Positions 37,271 through 51,700 of a DNA stretch of 64,000 nt are shown one piece after another; position 1 is the stretch's first letter; every line of letters starts with the position of its first letter. The notes under the pieces were generated by a model that saw only the letters and a list, made by a program, of their open reading frames with translations, searched no databases and was not told where the DNA came from. Source of the DNA: Mytilus edulis. Lineage: Eukaryota > Mollusca > Bivalvia > Mytilida > Mytilidae. A program made the position numbers and the translations under genes. Where the stretch lies: contig NC_092346.1 of assembly GCF_963676685.1 (NCBI RefSeq), positions 95,221,917-95,285,916 of the forward strand, written 5' to 3'.

Positions 37271-38870
37271 GTTATCGCAGTAGCACGAGTCAAATCCCGG
37301 CGAGGGAAGAATTGACGAAAATTTACATATCTAAAATTGTTGGGCTAATGTTTAGACGAATTATATATATAGAATTTATTTTCAGCCTTGTATCACCATC
37401 ACTGCTGGTGATCAGATGGATAAAATCTGTTGTAGAATCGTCACTGGTTCATACGTACTTATAATGCAATTATTTCTTCATCTGCATCTTTCCTTAATTT
37501 GTAGGCTCCTTTACAATAGATAATTCAGCTGATTTGTAACAATTCCATCTTCATATCTATATATCATGTACTTTTTTTTAAAAGCCTAAGTGTTCGAGTG
37601 GTTTAACGCGTCGAGCACAGTGCAAGCGGTTTGGGGGCCGGGATATCTCAGTAGCATGAGTTTGAATCCCGGCTAGGGAAGAACTAAAAAATTACTAAAG
37701 CAAATTTACTGATCTATCATTGTTGGGCTGATGTTTAGACGGAGAAGTAAAATCTCAAAAATACTGAACTCCGAGGAAAATCAAAACGGAAAGTGCCTAA
37801 TAAAATGACTAAATCAAATAATAAAACACATCACAAGAATGGACAACAACTGTCATATTCCTAACTTTGTACATGCATTTTCACTGCTGGTGATCCAATG
37901 GATAAAATCTGTTGTAGAGTCGTCACTGCTTCAGACGTACTTGTAACATAATTGTTTCAGTCTGTAAATACATCTTTCATTAATTTGTAGGATCCTTTAC
38001 AATAGATAATTCAGCTGATCTGTAACAATTCCATTTTCATATTTATATATCATGTACTGTGTTACATCACTAGATTAAAACTGACGAGGAAAGGTAACGC
38101 CCGCCCACCGAAAGCTCTTTTTTTTAAAACCTAGGTGTTCGAGTGGTTTAGTGCGTCGGGCACAGTGTATGCGGTTTAGGGGCCGGGATATCTCAGTAGC
38201 ATGAGTTCGAATTCCGGCGAGAGAAGAACTAAAACATTGCTAAAGCAAATTTACTGATCTAACATTGGTGGGCTGATGTTTAGACGGAGAAGTAAAATCT
38301 CAAAAATACTGAACTCCTTGGAAAATCAAAACGGAAAGTGCCTAATAAAATGACAAAATAAAAAAATAAAACACATCAAACGAATGGACAACAACTATCA
38401 TATTCCTAACTTGGTACATGCATTTTCACTGCTGGTGATCCAATGGATAAAATCTGTTGTAGATCGTCACTGGTTCAGACGTACTTATAATATAATTATT
38501 TCTGTATCTTTATCTTACATTAATTTGTAGGATCCTTTACAATAGATAATTCAGCTGAATTTATCAATTCCATCTTCATGCCTTACATATCATGTACTGT
38601 GTTGCAACACTAGATTAAAACAGACGAGGAAAGGTAAACCCGGCCACCCAAAACTTTTTTTAAGAGCCTAAGTTTTCGAGAGGTCTAGGACATCGGGCAC
38701 AGTGCTGGCGGTTTGGTGCCGGGATATCTCAGTAGCATGAGTTCGAATCCCGGCTAGGGAAGAACTAAATAATTGCGAAAGCAAATTTACCGATCCAACA
38801 TTGTTGAGCTGATGTTTAAACAAAAAAGTAAAATCACAAATCTATTAAGCTCCGAGGAAAATTCCAAACC
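37271..38870 (+). repeat. Tandem array of ~0.54-kb tRNA-like units
   Basis: Partial unit 37271-37572, full units from about 37583 and 38127, and a partial fourth from 38659. Each head has an A-box-like gagtggtttaacgcg and a B-box-like gagttcgaatcccgg (37596-37672 in unit 2), spaced as in a type II (Leu/Ser) tRNA. Then comes 'gctgatgtttagacgg' and a body with 'ctgctggtgatc'. Period is about 545 then 533 bp. It is most likely a SINE or tRNA-derived satellite, not a tRNA gene. Confidence 0.7.
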
Positions 38871-39583
38871 TATTTTTGAATGTAGACGAGATGAAACCTA
38901 TCGAAAGGAGAAGGTTATTACTTCATAGAGAGCACAAATTCGTTGAGGACTATACGTTTAATAATAATAAATTATTCCCGGAAAAAACATCGTCTTTTTA
39001 AGACACTGAGTTTAAATCATTATAGTTCTTATTATTTTACTTAACATACTACTTTTATCATTAATATTTCATTTTATTTTATTTTATTTCATTTTCGTCC
39101 TATTTCCGTGTCCCTCGATTGTATAATATTCCTCCACGTCAAATCACGTGAAATCATGATTATATGTTGATCATAGAGCATACTTCAAAGTGTTTACTTT
39201 GTTAATTACACCATCGTTTCATTTAATCTATATTTTTAATGAAATATTTGGTTTCCATGATGAGTAAGATAAAATAAACATTTAGTCTTATTGATAACTC
39301 AAAATTGTCAATAATTTGTGACTGGGAATTAACAAATTAAATATGCTCATTCATTACTATAATAGCTATATTGGAAACAATTTCTCGTGCATTACGTTGC
39401 ATACAAAGCTTGGTACGTTAATATATCCATGTTTAACTGTAATCTAACTTGTAAATATGAAACAACTGACCACTTCCGTAATTTTTTGACATATTCATGG
39501 TATACATAATTATGCAGATGTAAACTGCCAAACTTTGAATAAAAGTCCTCGCAGAAAAACATTTACAGGGATTTCAATACACA
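38871..39583. other. Upstream region of the channel gene
   Basis: Single-copy-looking AT-rich DNA. The promoter is presumably here or further upstream, but no convincing TATA or initiator can be picked out. Confidence 0.4.
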
Positions 39584-39711
39584 ATGTCTGATAAAACGGA
39601 AAAGCAAGAAAAGCTTACAGCTGGAATAATATGGGAAGATTTTATTGAATCAACTGGATTTCATGCGGTAAATAAAATCGACTTTGGAAGGAAGCATCCT
39701 CCTGGAAGAAC
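39584..39711 (+). CDS. DEG/ENaC channel exon 1 (N-terminus)
   Basis: ATG at 39584 with an in-frame TGA upstream at 39536-39538. It encodes residues 1-42 plus two bases of Thr43 and ends at donor gtaagt (39712). It carries the pre-TM1 gating region TGFHAVNKI. The family's near-invariant His-Gly pair is His27-Ala28 here. A non-coding upstream exon is possible, because an AG acceptor-like site lies just before the ATG at about 39568. Confidence 0.85.
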
Positions 39712-42700
39712 GTAAGTCCTTTTCGTATGTATATATTGAATAAACAAAGATCAATTTTGGGTGGGGTTCGTGTTACTTAGTTGGTTTTTTTTTAGCTTTC
39801 TCTGTTGTGTTTTTTGTAATGTTTGTCTATTGGTCTTTTGTTATAGCCATGGCGTTGTCTGTTTATGTTCGAAACATAAATTTTAACGTTTCTCATATAT
39901 TTTGTGTCCCTCTTTTAGCTTTTTAAATATATTTCATTGTATTCTTTGGTTTGTTTTAAAAATGTGAATAAAATTTAAATAAATTGATCTACATACAGTA
40001 CACACAAACATTAACAAATAGCATAAAAAAATATTTCAACGTTACGATTTTGAAACATCTGCTTTTCAATGACCTTTACAGTTACTTTGGTCTCCAGGAG
40101 GAATGAAGTCTCATTTGCAATTATCTAACATTCTTTATATTTGTCAGTTCTAGCTGTTTATTTTTTAGCTCTTTTCCATAAAATGTACAGTAAGTTGTTT
40201 GTTTCCTGTATAAACTGGATCTCCTTTTTCTATGACAGCAGTATCGAAAATACTAACTTATTTTAATACGATAAATAAAGACATTACAAATTGGTCAAAT
40301 ATAGCTTGAAATTCTCGTGGTATCTGTACAACAAAATACACTGAATCATTCATTTCATAAATGATTTGCATTTGGTTTGTTGCCGTTTAAAATTCAATTA
40401 AATGAACAGCATATAGAAGAATATGAACCGTATGGTAGATATCAATCAGAATGTGTTCTCTTAAAACTATGAAAATGTGTTGCTATAGTATGAATTTGCT
40501 TCAAATATGATAATATACAATTAGCTGTAAAGCAAACAAAAATCAATCAAACAAATGTTCTGTAAATGAAGGAAAAGTTTGTCATTTGTTTTAGCTGTCA
40601 TAGAGTGAAAAGTAAAATCACATAAATACCAAATTTAAAGGAAAATGTAAAACGGAAAGTCTAAATCAAATGGCAAAATCAAAAGCTTATACACATATGC
40701 CTGACCTGGTATAGATTTTTTTCATGTGGAAATGGTTGATTTATTCTATTTTTATATCTAGCTAAATCTCTCACTTTAATTACGATCGCTTACAATTCCA
40801 TTATATTGACAATAATGAGTTAAACTCTTGAGTCGGAAATAAACTGACAACGCTACGGCTAAGAAATTAAAACGATAAACGGCTAAGAAATTAAAACGAT
40901 AAACGGCTAAGAAATTAAAACGATAAACAGAAAAATAATAGTACACAAAACACAACAGAGAAAAACTATAGACTGAGCAACACGAACCCTACCCAACACT
41001 AGGGGTGATCTCAGGTGCTCCGAAATTGTAAGCAGGTATTGATGCACGTGTGACATCTGTCATGTAGCTTATGTTAGTACAAACATAGTTATAAGTCTAA
41101 TTTGGTAGGTCAGATTCAGGGGAAACGAACGGGATTGTAGTTACGATATTAGGAACATATTCGCCATCATTAGTAAAACGGATATATTTTTATTTCTTAA
41201 CACTTAATTAACAAGTGATGGCCTATGTTAAACGTACAAAGTGAAGATTTCAACTCACAACTTGGAATAATTGGTTAAATAGTTTCATTGTGAGAAGCAA
41301 CCATTTTTCAAGACAATCATAGGGACTACATCGTTGGAATATTGTATCAACTGGGATACATTTACGCAGACGCTGCATGAAAAAAGCTCTATAGCTATGA
41401 AAACTTCCCAGCTAGGAACTCATCTCTTTAATCGTTATAATTGTTTTCAACCGACCACCATTGCCTAATTGTAAATTAAGTTATGTAGAACACTTAACTG
41501 TATCTGTTGTATCCTTCATCTCTTATTCGACAGAAAAGATGCGTTCAACATAGTCACCAAATTTTGAATTATTTAGTGAGAGAACATTATCCATATAGCA
41601 GTTTTATTATCTATCGTGTATATCGTTACGATTGTGTCATCATCATAAACAAATTACGTTGACTGATTAAACAAATGTTAGTAATTGGTTACCTATCGTG
41701 TTGTTCTTTAAGTTGTATTGAATAATTGATTCGTTTAGGTGTCTATTCGATACATTGTTTTATTCTTAATTGAATTTAAAAATGAAGGAAAAATCAACTG
41801 TACCTTAAACGAAATTTGTTGATTTACCATGAAGTGCATCGTAACTTCTAGAAGGATAAGACTTGTTGGTAAGTTGAGCAACTATTATTAGCATTCCACA
41901 AGTTTTGCAGCCATTTGCTTCACATTCCGAATTGAAACAGTGTTGTTCATTGTAATCAACATCCAAAACTAAACACACGTACGTAGATTATTGCTGTTGA
42001 TATTACTATGATAATCTGAATGTGTCATGTAAGGGATAATTGTCATGTCAAATGATGAGATGACTACTGCATAATAGACTACTATAGATTAGACCGTTGA
42101 TTTTCCCGTTTGAATGTTTTCACACTAGTAATTGTGGGGCACTTTATAGCTTGCTGATCGGTGTGAGCCTAGGTTCCGTGTTGAAGACCGTACCTGGACC
42201 TATTATGTTTTACTTTTATAAATTGTGACTTGGATGGAGAGTTGTATCATAGGCACTCATACCACATCTATACATCGTGTTCAAGGTGACGTTTGTTTCG
42301 GAATTATCTATACTGGGCGACTTACCAGCAAGTATTCTCCTAAATCTTCATACATTCATTCAATTCATGCTTATTTGTGGAAGATATTTTCGTGGACAAA
42401 ATATCCACCAGGAGAGACATCGGCCTAGTGGCTGTAAGAGTAAAATTAGTTATGAATAATAGTAAATTACAAATACGATTTGATGGAGGGCTTTATAACG
42501 AGCAGAAAAATTATGATGGTTCTACTTGATATCACTTTACAAACTTGTTGTTAGTAAGACATTATTTACCTGACTAAACAATGACTTTCTTTTTCAAATA
42601 TGGTGACGGTTAATCATGTGGTCATAGAATTTAAATTATATAGTGTGTATCAATTATTCTTAATAACAAAGTTCAGACTATACATTATTGTACAAGTTAT

Positions 42701-45700
42701 AAATATCAATGTGTACAGCCAGTTTTTGTAAAAATTATTATTGGTTTAAAGTAAATTTTAAAAAGTACTATTCCCTTTATTTGTTATATATTTCTCTGAC
42801 TTGGATGTTCTTGTATTTATTAGTACTGTATTCCTGTCATGTAATTTTGTCATTCTAGCAGTATATTTAATATAACCATAAAGCGCGGAGTTTTTGCTAG
42901 CCAAAAAACTAGATTCAACCCACCATATTTTCTTAGAATGTCCTGTACCAAGTCAGGAATATGGCATTTGTTATCTAATAGATCGTTTCTATGTAGCAGA
43001 ATCTGCTTACCCTTCCGGATCCGGAGCACCTGAGATCATCCCGATGAATAAAGTTATAATATCATAAATATTTTATTGTTGTATTATTATATTTCTTTTC
43101 AGTTTATTCTGGATGATTATATGGTTGTTGTCAGCTGGTTACCTGCTATTCAATGTTGCAACTGAATTAATATCATACTACAAATACCCAACAACAACAA
43201 CTGTATCTGTGAAGAATAATGATGAGCTTGAATTTCCAGCTGTCACTATCTGCAATCTCGCTACGCTGAACAGAAGCATGTTCACAAACGATGTTCGAAC
43301 TGATAAATATCACCTAGCATTATCCGCTCTGTACCACACTGCAGAAAAAGTTAATTGGAGTGATCCATTTTATTCATCAGAAGGATATTTTAATGAACGC
43401 ACACTCGATGATCTGTATATGGAGTCGAAATCTTTATCGAAGTTAATTATATATCACAAGTTTGACCTGAAAACTTTCTATCTGAATTATACACCAGTCT
43501 CAACTGATCTTGGACTCTGTGTAAGATTCAACATGAATAGTCCCCCAGTGAAGACTGTTATGCACGGAGGATTATATAATCTACAGATGTACATAGATCT
43601 TCGTCTTGATGATGATTATTTTCCTCTAACCTATGTTTCATCGGGTTTAAAGGTAACAAAGATTGAATTTTCATAATTTCAAATTGTTTTTCGTTGGGTT
43701 TACTTATATGTTTAAATAATATGTTTTGTAAGGGAAACTAAAATTATGAAAAGGTTGTACAAAAACCAAAAACATAGTCAACAATGTAAAATCTATATCC
43801 TTATTGTATTCATTATGTTATAATTGATTCGCCATCTTTTTTATTTATACACTAATGTATATAGTGCAGATAGAATACTTATACAATTTTATTTTTTATC
43901 AGGTTGTAGTGCATGACCAAAGTGAAGAGGTGTTGATGGCAAATGATGGGTTTGTAGTACCTCCAGCCTCTGAGGCTTTAATACAAATTTCAAGAAAGGA
44001 GGTATGTTGTTTTCTCCGTGGCTTAAGTACTTGCACATCTATTTTTTGTTCTTTTATAAACGTGAAAATTCACCACTCTTCGAAATTAAATAACTTTTAA
44101 AAAAGAACAAGTGGTATAGTTGCCAATGAGACAACTCTACAATAAGAAACAAAATGACACGGACATTAACAACTATAGGTCATCGTACGGCCTTCAACAA
44201 TGCGCAAAGCTCATACCGCATAGTCAGCCATACAATGCCCCGAAATGACAAATTTAAACAATTCAATCGAGAAAACTATCGGCGTTATTTATGTACATAA
44301 ACATGAACGAAAAATGATATGTTACACATCAACAAACGACCACTACTGCATTACAGGCTTCTGACTGGGGAAGGCACATACATACAAAATATGGCGGGGT
44401 TAAACATGTTAGCGGGATCCCAAACCTTCCCCTAACCTGGGACAGTGGTGCAACACTACAACATAAAAACGAACCATAATATCAGTTGAAAGAGTAACTC
44501 ATCCGATGGATACAAATAGAAATACATCTAACAAAAGCACAGAGTGGATGTGGTCGTTTACTTGTATATCCCCAAAACAAAAAGATCCTTAGTGATAATC
44601 TGAGAGTACTATCAATTTCTAACAGCTAGTTCAAAGCCATTAACAATTTATAAACAAATTATGCATATAAGACTAAATTGTCAATCAATACACTTCCAAC
44701 ATCCTATGGGTTTAGTGTAGAGAACTTTTTACAATCAGAGAAAAACATGACCTTTTGCAATGCAAAGACACAGGTATCCACAGATTGTAGATAAAATTGA
44801 GAAAGGAAATGGTGAATATGTCAAAGCGACAACCACCCGACCATAGAGCAAACAACAGCCGAAGGCAACCAATGGGTCTTCAATGTAGCGAGAATTCCCG
44901 CACCCGTAGGTGTCCTTCAGCTGGCCCCTAAAATATGCATAATAGTACAGTGATAATGGACGTCATACTAAACTCCGAATTATACACAAGAAACTAAAAA
45001 TTAAAATCATACAAGACTAACAAAGGCCAGAGGCTCCTGACTTGGGACAGGCGCAAAATTGCGGCGGGGTTAAACATGTTTATGAGATCTCAACCCTCCC
45101 CCTATACCTCTAGCCAATGTAGAAAAGTAAAAGAATAACAATACGCACATTAAAATTCAGTTCAAGAGAAGTCCGAGTCTGATGTCAAAAGATGTAACAA
45201 AAGAAAATAAATAAAATGACAATAATACATAAATAACAACAGACTACTAGCAGTTAACTGACATGCCAGCTCCAGACCTCAATTAAACTGATTGAAAGAT
45301 TATGTCTTCATCATATGAATATCAGGTACAATCCCTCCCGTTAGGGGTTTAGTATCATACTATCATAAAATATATGAGAAAAACATAACCCGTGTCATGC
45401 CAACAACTGTTTTTTTAGAAATAAATGTGTTTAGTTCCGATGCAAAGACCCTATCAGTGAATCAATGTTAAAGTCAAAATATGCAATCTTTAATGACCTG
45501 ACAACAGTATCGTAACTATATCCCCTTTTAATAAGTCTATTTAAAGGTTTTGTTAGTTTCTGAGGAGAATACTGACATTTTTGTGCTTTATAAAGAATAT
45601 TTCCATAAAATTTTGGATGTGAAATACCTGAACGTATAAGATGTCTGCATGTTGAGTTATATTTACGAATTATTTCCTTATACCGGTGATAAAATTTAGT

Positions 45701-48700
45701 AAATGTTTTGACCAGTTTGTGATATCGAAAACCCTGGTGTAATAATTTTTCAGTAATACATAAATTTCTCTCGCTAAAATCTAATACATTGTTACATACA
45801 CGAGCGAATCGTACAAGTTGAGATACATAAACACCATAAGATGGTGACAAGGGAACGTCACCATCTAAAAATGGATAATTAACAATAGGAAATGAAAAAT
45901 CATCTCTTTTATCATAAATTTTTGTATTAAACTTCCCGTTTATGATATAGATATCAAGATCGAGGAAAGGGCAGTGGTCATTGTTATCATTAGCTTTATT
46001 TAAAGTAAGTTCTACAGGATAAATTTCTTTAGTATACATACTGAAGTCGTCATTATTTAGAGCCAATATATCATCCAAATATCTAAAAGTATTGTTAAAT
46101 TTTTGTATCAAATGTTGTTTTGATGGGTCTTTGCTAATTTTAGTCATAAATTGTAACTCATAACAATACAAAAACAGGTCCGCAATAAGTGGTGCACAGT
46201 TAGTCCCCATTGGAATTCCAATAACTTGACGATATACGGAATCTCCAAAGCGAACAAAAATGTTATCAAGTAAAAATTCAAGTGCATAAATAGTATCAAA
46301 GCATGTCCAATTGACATAGTTCTTTTGTTTATTGCTACTAAAAAATGATCTAAAAGAGTTTGAACATATGTACTCGCATTCCGACTTTTTAAATGCCCAG
46401 TTAATTAGGGATGTGAATTTTTTCTTAATAAGAATATGAGGCAAAGTGGTATATAGGGTAGAAAAATCAAAACTTTGAACAGATTCAAAATCACCAATAT
46501 ATGCATGCAATTTATCAAGTACTTCCAACGAGTTTTTGACACTCCAAATTGTAATTAATTCCACTATTTTCAAAGGCCTTATTTGAACAATTTATTATCA
46601 GGTTTTTTATTGTACCAAGTGTACTAGTAAGTAAAATAGACAATTTAGTAGTTGAACAATGGCTGGAAGATGAAATAAATCTATATTTGTAAGGTTTTTT
46701 GTGCAGCTTCGGAAGCCAGTACATAGTTGGGACTTTCATTGTGTTTGGTTCTGCTTGTAAAGAAGTAGCTAAAAGTTTATGTTTGTTACAGATGTCGTTT
46801 TCTGAAAATGAAGTCAGTTGGAATGTTGGTGAATTCGTGATCTCCTTTTGCAGAACCTCTATATAAAATTTACGTCAAACAATAATGATATTATTAGCAG
46901 CTATATCAGCCGGGACAAAAACAAATTCCTTGGCTAGTTCTGTTAGTTTATTTTTGATACGCGAAATAGGGTTTTTATAGTTTTTGTTGAGGGTAAAATG
47001 TTCTTTAAAATGTTGTATTCGAATATCAACTATCTTCATTACTGAATTAAAAAAAGAGTCCAAAGATTTTTTGTCAGCTTTTTCCCGTTTTACCCATTTC
47101 AAACAGTAGGCGCGGAGTGAGTCGTTGATGAGATCCATGAATGTGTATATGTTAATGACAATAATATTTAGTTTGCTTTTCATTAACTGGTAGCAAAATT
47201 TAATGAACTAATCACAGTGTTGAATTGATAAGCTTTTAGAATAAGTTTAATTATTTAGGATCGATAAAATTACCAGAATCGTTTCTTAATTTCCGGGCAT
47301 GGTAAACAACATTTACATAAAAATAAGGCTATGCTATAACGTTGAAAAAGAATTTTTCTAAGGGTGCAATCAAACTTCAAAACTAATTCTTTATGTCTAT
47401 GGAAGAATTTAGTAAAGGTTTTGAGTAATTTGTGGTAACGAAATCCCTGGATTAATAATTTACCAGTGATACATTGATTACGTTCGATAAAACTCCACAA
47501 CAGACACGGGCATAGCAACCTAGTTGTGAAATGTTAACACCATAAGATGGTGCAATAGGAACATCAACGTCCATATGGGGAAAATTGACAATAGGGAACG
47601 AAAAATCGTCCCTTTGGTCGTTAATCTTAGTGTGGAAATTTTTTCGTGTGAAATCGAAATATCTAAATCTAGGAAAGGACAGATATTATCGTTTGAATTT
47701 TATTTATTTAAAGAAAGTTCCTTTGGGTAAATTTCAGCAATTTATTTAGAAACTTCTTGATTATTTAACGGAAAAATATTATCAAAATAACGATAAGTGT
47801 TGTTGAATTTATCAATTAATTTTATCAAGCAATTTAGACAGGTCTTTATTGAGTTTGTTATCTTATAGTTCGTTTCTGTGTTTGTTACATTGCTGTTTCG
47901 GTTTTATAGTTGCATTTCAGTGTTTCTGTTGTTTCGTTGTTTTCCTCTTTTAGTTGATGTGTTTACCTCAGTTTTAGTTTGTAACCCGTATTTGTTTTCT
48001 CTCAATCGATTTATGACTTGCAACCAGCTGAATACTACTGTTGCCTTTATTTGGTCATAAACTGTGATTCTTTATGGTACAAAAACAAGTCTATTATAAA
48101 CAGTCACAATTATGTTACTGGTTTTTTTGTGCAGTTTATGTAGCCAAAAAGTCACAACAGTATTGAACTCCGAGGAAAATTCAAAAGGGAAAGTCCCTTA
48201 TAAAATGACAAAAATCAAATGATAAAACACATCTAACGAATGGACAACAACTGTCATATTCCTGACTTATTACAGGCATTTTAAAATGTAAGTAATGGTT
48301 GATTGAACCGGGTTGATATCGCTAAACATCGCACTTGTACGACAGTCGTATCAAATTTAATAATTTTGATAATGATTCGTGAACAAAACAAACAGACACA
48401 TCAGGTAAAAATGTCACAAAAAGCGGTAAAAAGTATAATTCGGTAGGTCACATTCACGAAAAAGGGAACGGGATTGTAGTGACGAAATAAGGAACATATC
48501 CGATAGCAGATATTCTATAACGGTCAACCAACTCGTGATGGCGTCTGTAAAATTTACGAAGTGATGATTTCAACTTCAACACTTGGAACTATTGGTTAAA
48601 AATTTTAAAAGTCACATGTGTTTTCAACCGACCCTCATAGTCTCACTAGGTATAAGTCCTAATCAAGTGGCACAATCAAGAGCTCAAACACTTCATACGA

Positions 48701-51700
48701 AGGGATAACAACTGTCATATTACTGACTTAGGACAGACATTTTCGTATGTAGAAAATGGTGGATTGAACCTGGTTTTATAGCACTGAACCTCTCTTTTGT
48801 ATGATAGTCGCATCAAATATCCTTACATTTACAACGATGCGTGAACAAAACATAAAAGGTAAAATAGTCAAAATAGTGGTACAGCAGTCATCACTGTGTC
48901 ACAATAAAAAAAAATATTTAACAAAAAAGCACAAAAAGCTTCTATAAAATTTTAAAAACCCATTCATTGCTCCGCGTGTACGACGTTAGAAATTAGACGT
49001 CACATAGGAAGAAATAAAAATAATTTTGTCGTTCAAAGTATTTTCAAAAACATTATTATTTCACATGGGGAATGGTGGTATACAGGGTTAAAAAAAATCA
49101 AAAGTTATGTTAGTTCTAATTTTTAATTATCCAAAAGATTTTTAGAATTTTTAAGCATCACGTCATATGAACCAAAGAAACACAAAAAGGTCGCACATAC
49201 AAAACACACCAGCAAAAATGAAAGACAATACCAAGACATTAAAGGGATGTATGAGTATTAATTACTTGATTTATTTCACTTGCCTGGGCGGATTTTAACC
49301 GGTTCGATTATTTAAGACCAGTCCATCTTAAGATAGGTGTGTCGGGATAAACTTATTTATGAAGCGTCCAGTTATTTGTTCATTATCATACGCTCAGTTC
49401 ATTTGAATATCCGTTTGTGACACTGGTAGGTGATTAGAAATCAGTTATAATTTTAACGGCCATCATCCTTATCACACACATCTTCAAATAGACTGTATTG
49501 TGCAAATTAAAACGTAAGCTCTGCCCGATCAGTTGAAATAACATTGGTAATACCGAGCCACGTCAAATGAATATCACAGAAAACAGACCAAACAGTAAAA
49601 GTAATATTAATAATAAAACAAAGACAAATAAAACAACAATATATAAAACGTTTTTAAGATGATAAACAGCGTCAGTACGCATAATCTATACATCAAGACC
49701 ATCATGTATTATTTGTGAAGTTGATACGGAAAATTTATCAACAAGGTCTTGGTACCTTCCGATGAATTTTTTTAGAAAAAGGATGAAACTTTTTGACATA
49801 ACCCTGGTTAATCAATTTTCTGCTCATACACTGGTGACGTTTTACAAAGTCTAAGTAGGAGCTGCAAGTTCTTGAACATCGAATAAGTTGGGAAATATAT
49901 ATCCCATATGCAGGTGAAATTGATATATTGCTACTAAGGTGCCAGAGGGAAATTCTTATTTTAAAACAAAAAATCGTCTCGTTTGTCATAAATTCGAATA
50001 CTGAGATGACTATGTATGTCAAATTCGAGGTATCAGTCTTGAAATGAGGCGGAGGATGCCGTGTGTTAATTTCTAGTTCTGGGGAATATATTCCCAATCA
50101 AAAAAGTTCGGATTGTTAATGGAAAGACATCATCATCAATATATATGAAAGTGAAATTAAATAATCTGGCTTCTATGATCTTCTTGTTCTGACATGTTGT
50201 TTTCGACAAGGAACTCCGATTCATATGAAAATAAAAAGAGGTCGGCAGTTCGTTCCCAAAGAAATGCCGAAAGTTTGTTGAAAAAGTTTACCTCCAAATC
50301 AATAATTATGTTGTCAATAAGAAGATCCAGCATACTGATCACTTATTCCTCTGTGTAGCATGTTTTACCATTTTTTCACTATTAACAACATATGCCTTAT
50401 GCAAGTAGGCACCTTCAAATGATCAGGATATTTTTTAAGTTGTGATGTAGTTATTATATATTTGTTTACCATATGATTCTGTGTTGAGGGCACGGACTGA
50501 ATGTAGATGAATTTACAATTGCATTCTTAAGAACGTCTATGTAGTATTTACGGCATATCACCACCACATTGGTGGCTGCTATGTCAGCTGGTACAAACAC
50601 AACCCGCTGTGCACATCTTGAAGTTTATTTTTATTCTGGAAATATGCGTATTGTGTACTATTTCATTTATATCTGAACTATTTTCAAACTGTGATAATCA
50701 ATTTGATTATATTTTGATGAATAAATTTGAAAATGGAAATGGGAAATGTGCCAAAGAGACAACAACCCCACCGTAGAACAGCCAACAGCAGAAGTATATT
50801 TTCTGTCCAATCGTAATATAATTCTGACACTGAAGATTAACAGGGGTTTAACATCCCAAACAATCGACCTGTGCAAAGTTCTTTATAAAACATTTATATT
50901 GTGTTGATTAAATAAGATGTATATTTCGCAGGGTAGTTAAATCATCGACGTATTGTCGACTTTCACCTTATAAATTTTACTACAAGGTTATATGCAGTTT
51001 CTTCTGTATCTGATATTTTCGACTATTCAATATGCTGGTTTAAAGTACAAATAAGGAAAGCCCAGGCGTTGAAGTCATAAACTTTGCTCAGTGCTCGGAG
51101 CACAAAAATCATTCTCGAAACATGAAATCCAGAATCGTGCTCGAAAGTTTTATGACCGCAAGGCTAGTAGCCAGCACCTCTTTGCTGACATGAATTAACA
51201 TTTATGTGGTCATATAAATAAACTAACTGTTTACAAAACATTTGCATTTTTGAGCTACTAAGGTTTTTCCACCTCAGGAAAAGATTATCTTAGCTGTATT
51301 TGGCAAACCTTTTATGAATGTTGGTATTCAATGCTTTTCAACTTCGTACTTAATTTTGACTTTTAAACTTTTTTGGATTCAAGCGTCACTGATGAGGCTT
51401 TTGTAGACGAAACGCGCGACTGACGTAAATACAAAATTTAATCCTGGTATCTATGATGAGTTTATTTACAACCTATAGGTCGGAGCCACTGCTGGTGGAC
51501 TTTTAATTCCCCGAGGGTATCACCAGCTCAGTAGTACGCACTTATGTGTTGACATGAATTAAGTCTACAAAACTTTCGAATTTTTGAAATACTAAGGCTT
51601 TTTCTTTCTCAGGAATAGATTACCATAGCTGTATTTTGGTTCTCAATGCTCTTCAACTTCGAACTTAATTTGGTATCTATGGTGAGTTTATTTATATGTT

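Noticed and set aside
37584..37676. A functional Leu/Ser tRNA gene
   Set aside because: The A- and B-box match is good, but the acceptor stem does not close and the same head recurs in a tandem repeat unit.
43113..43676. A 187-codon frame starting at ATG 43113 as a stand-alone gene
   Set aside because: The ATG is inside TM1. The upstream acceptor and exon 1 restore the full N-terminus, and the frame runs past the real donor at 43653.
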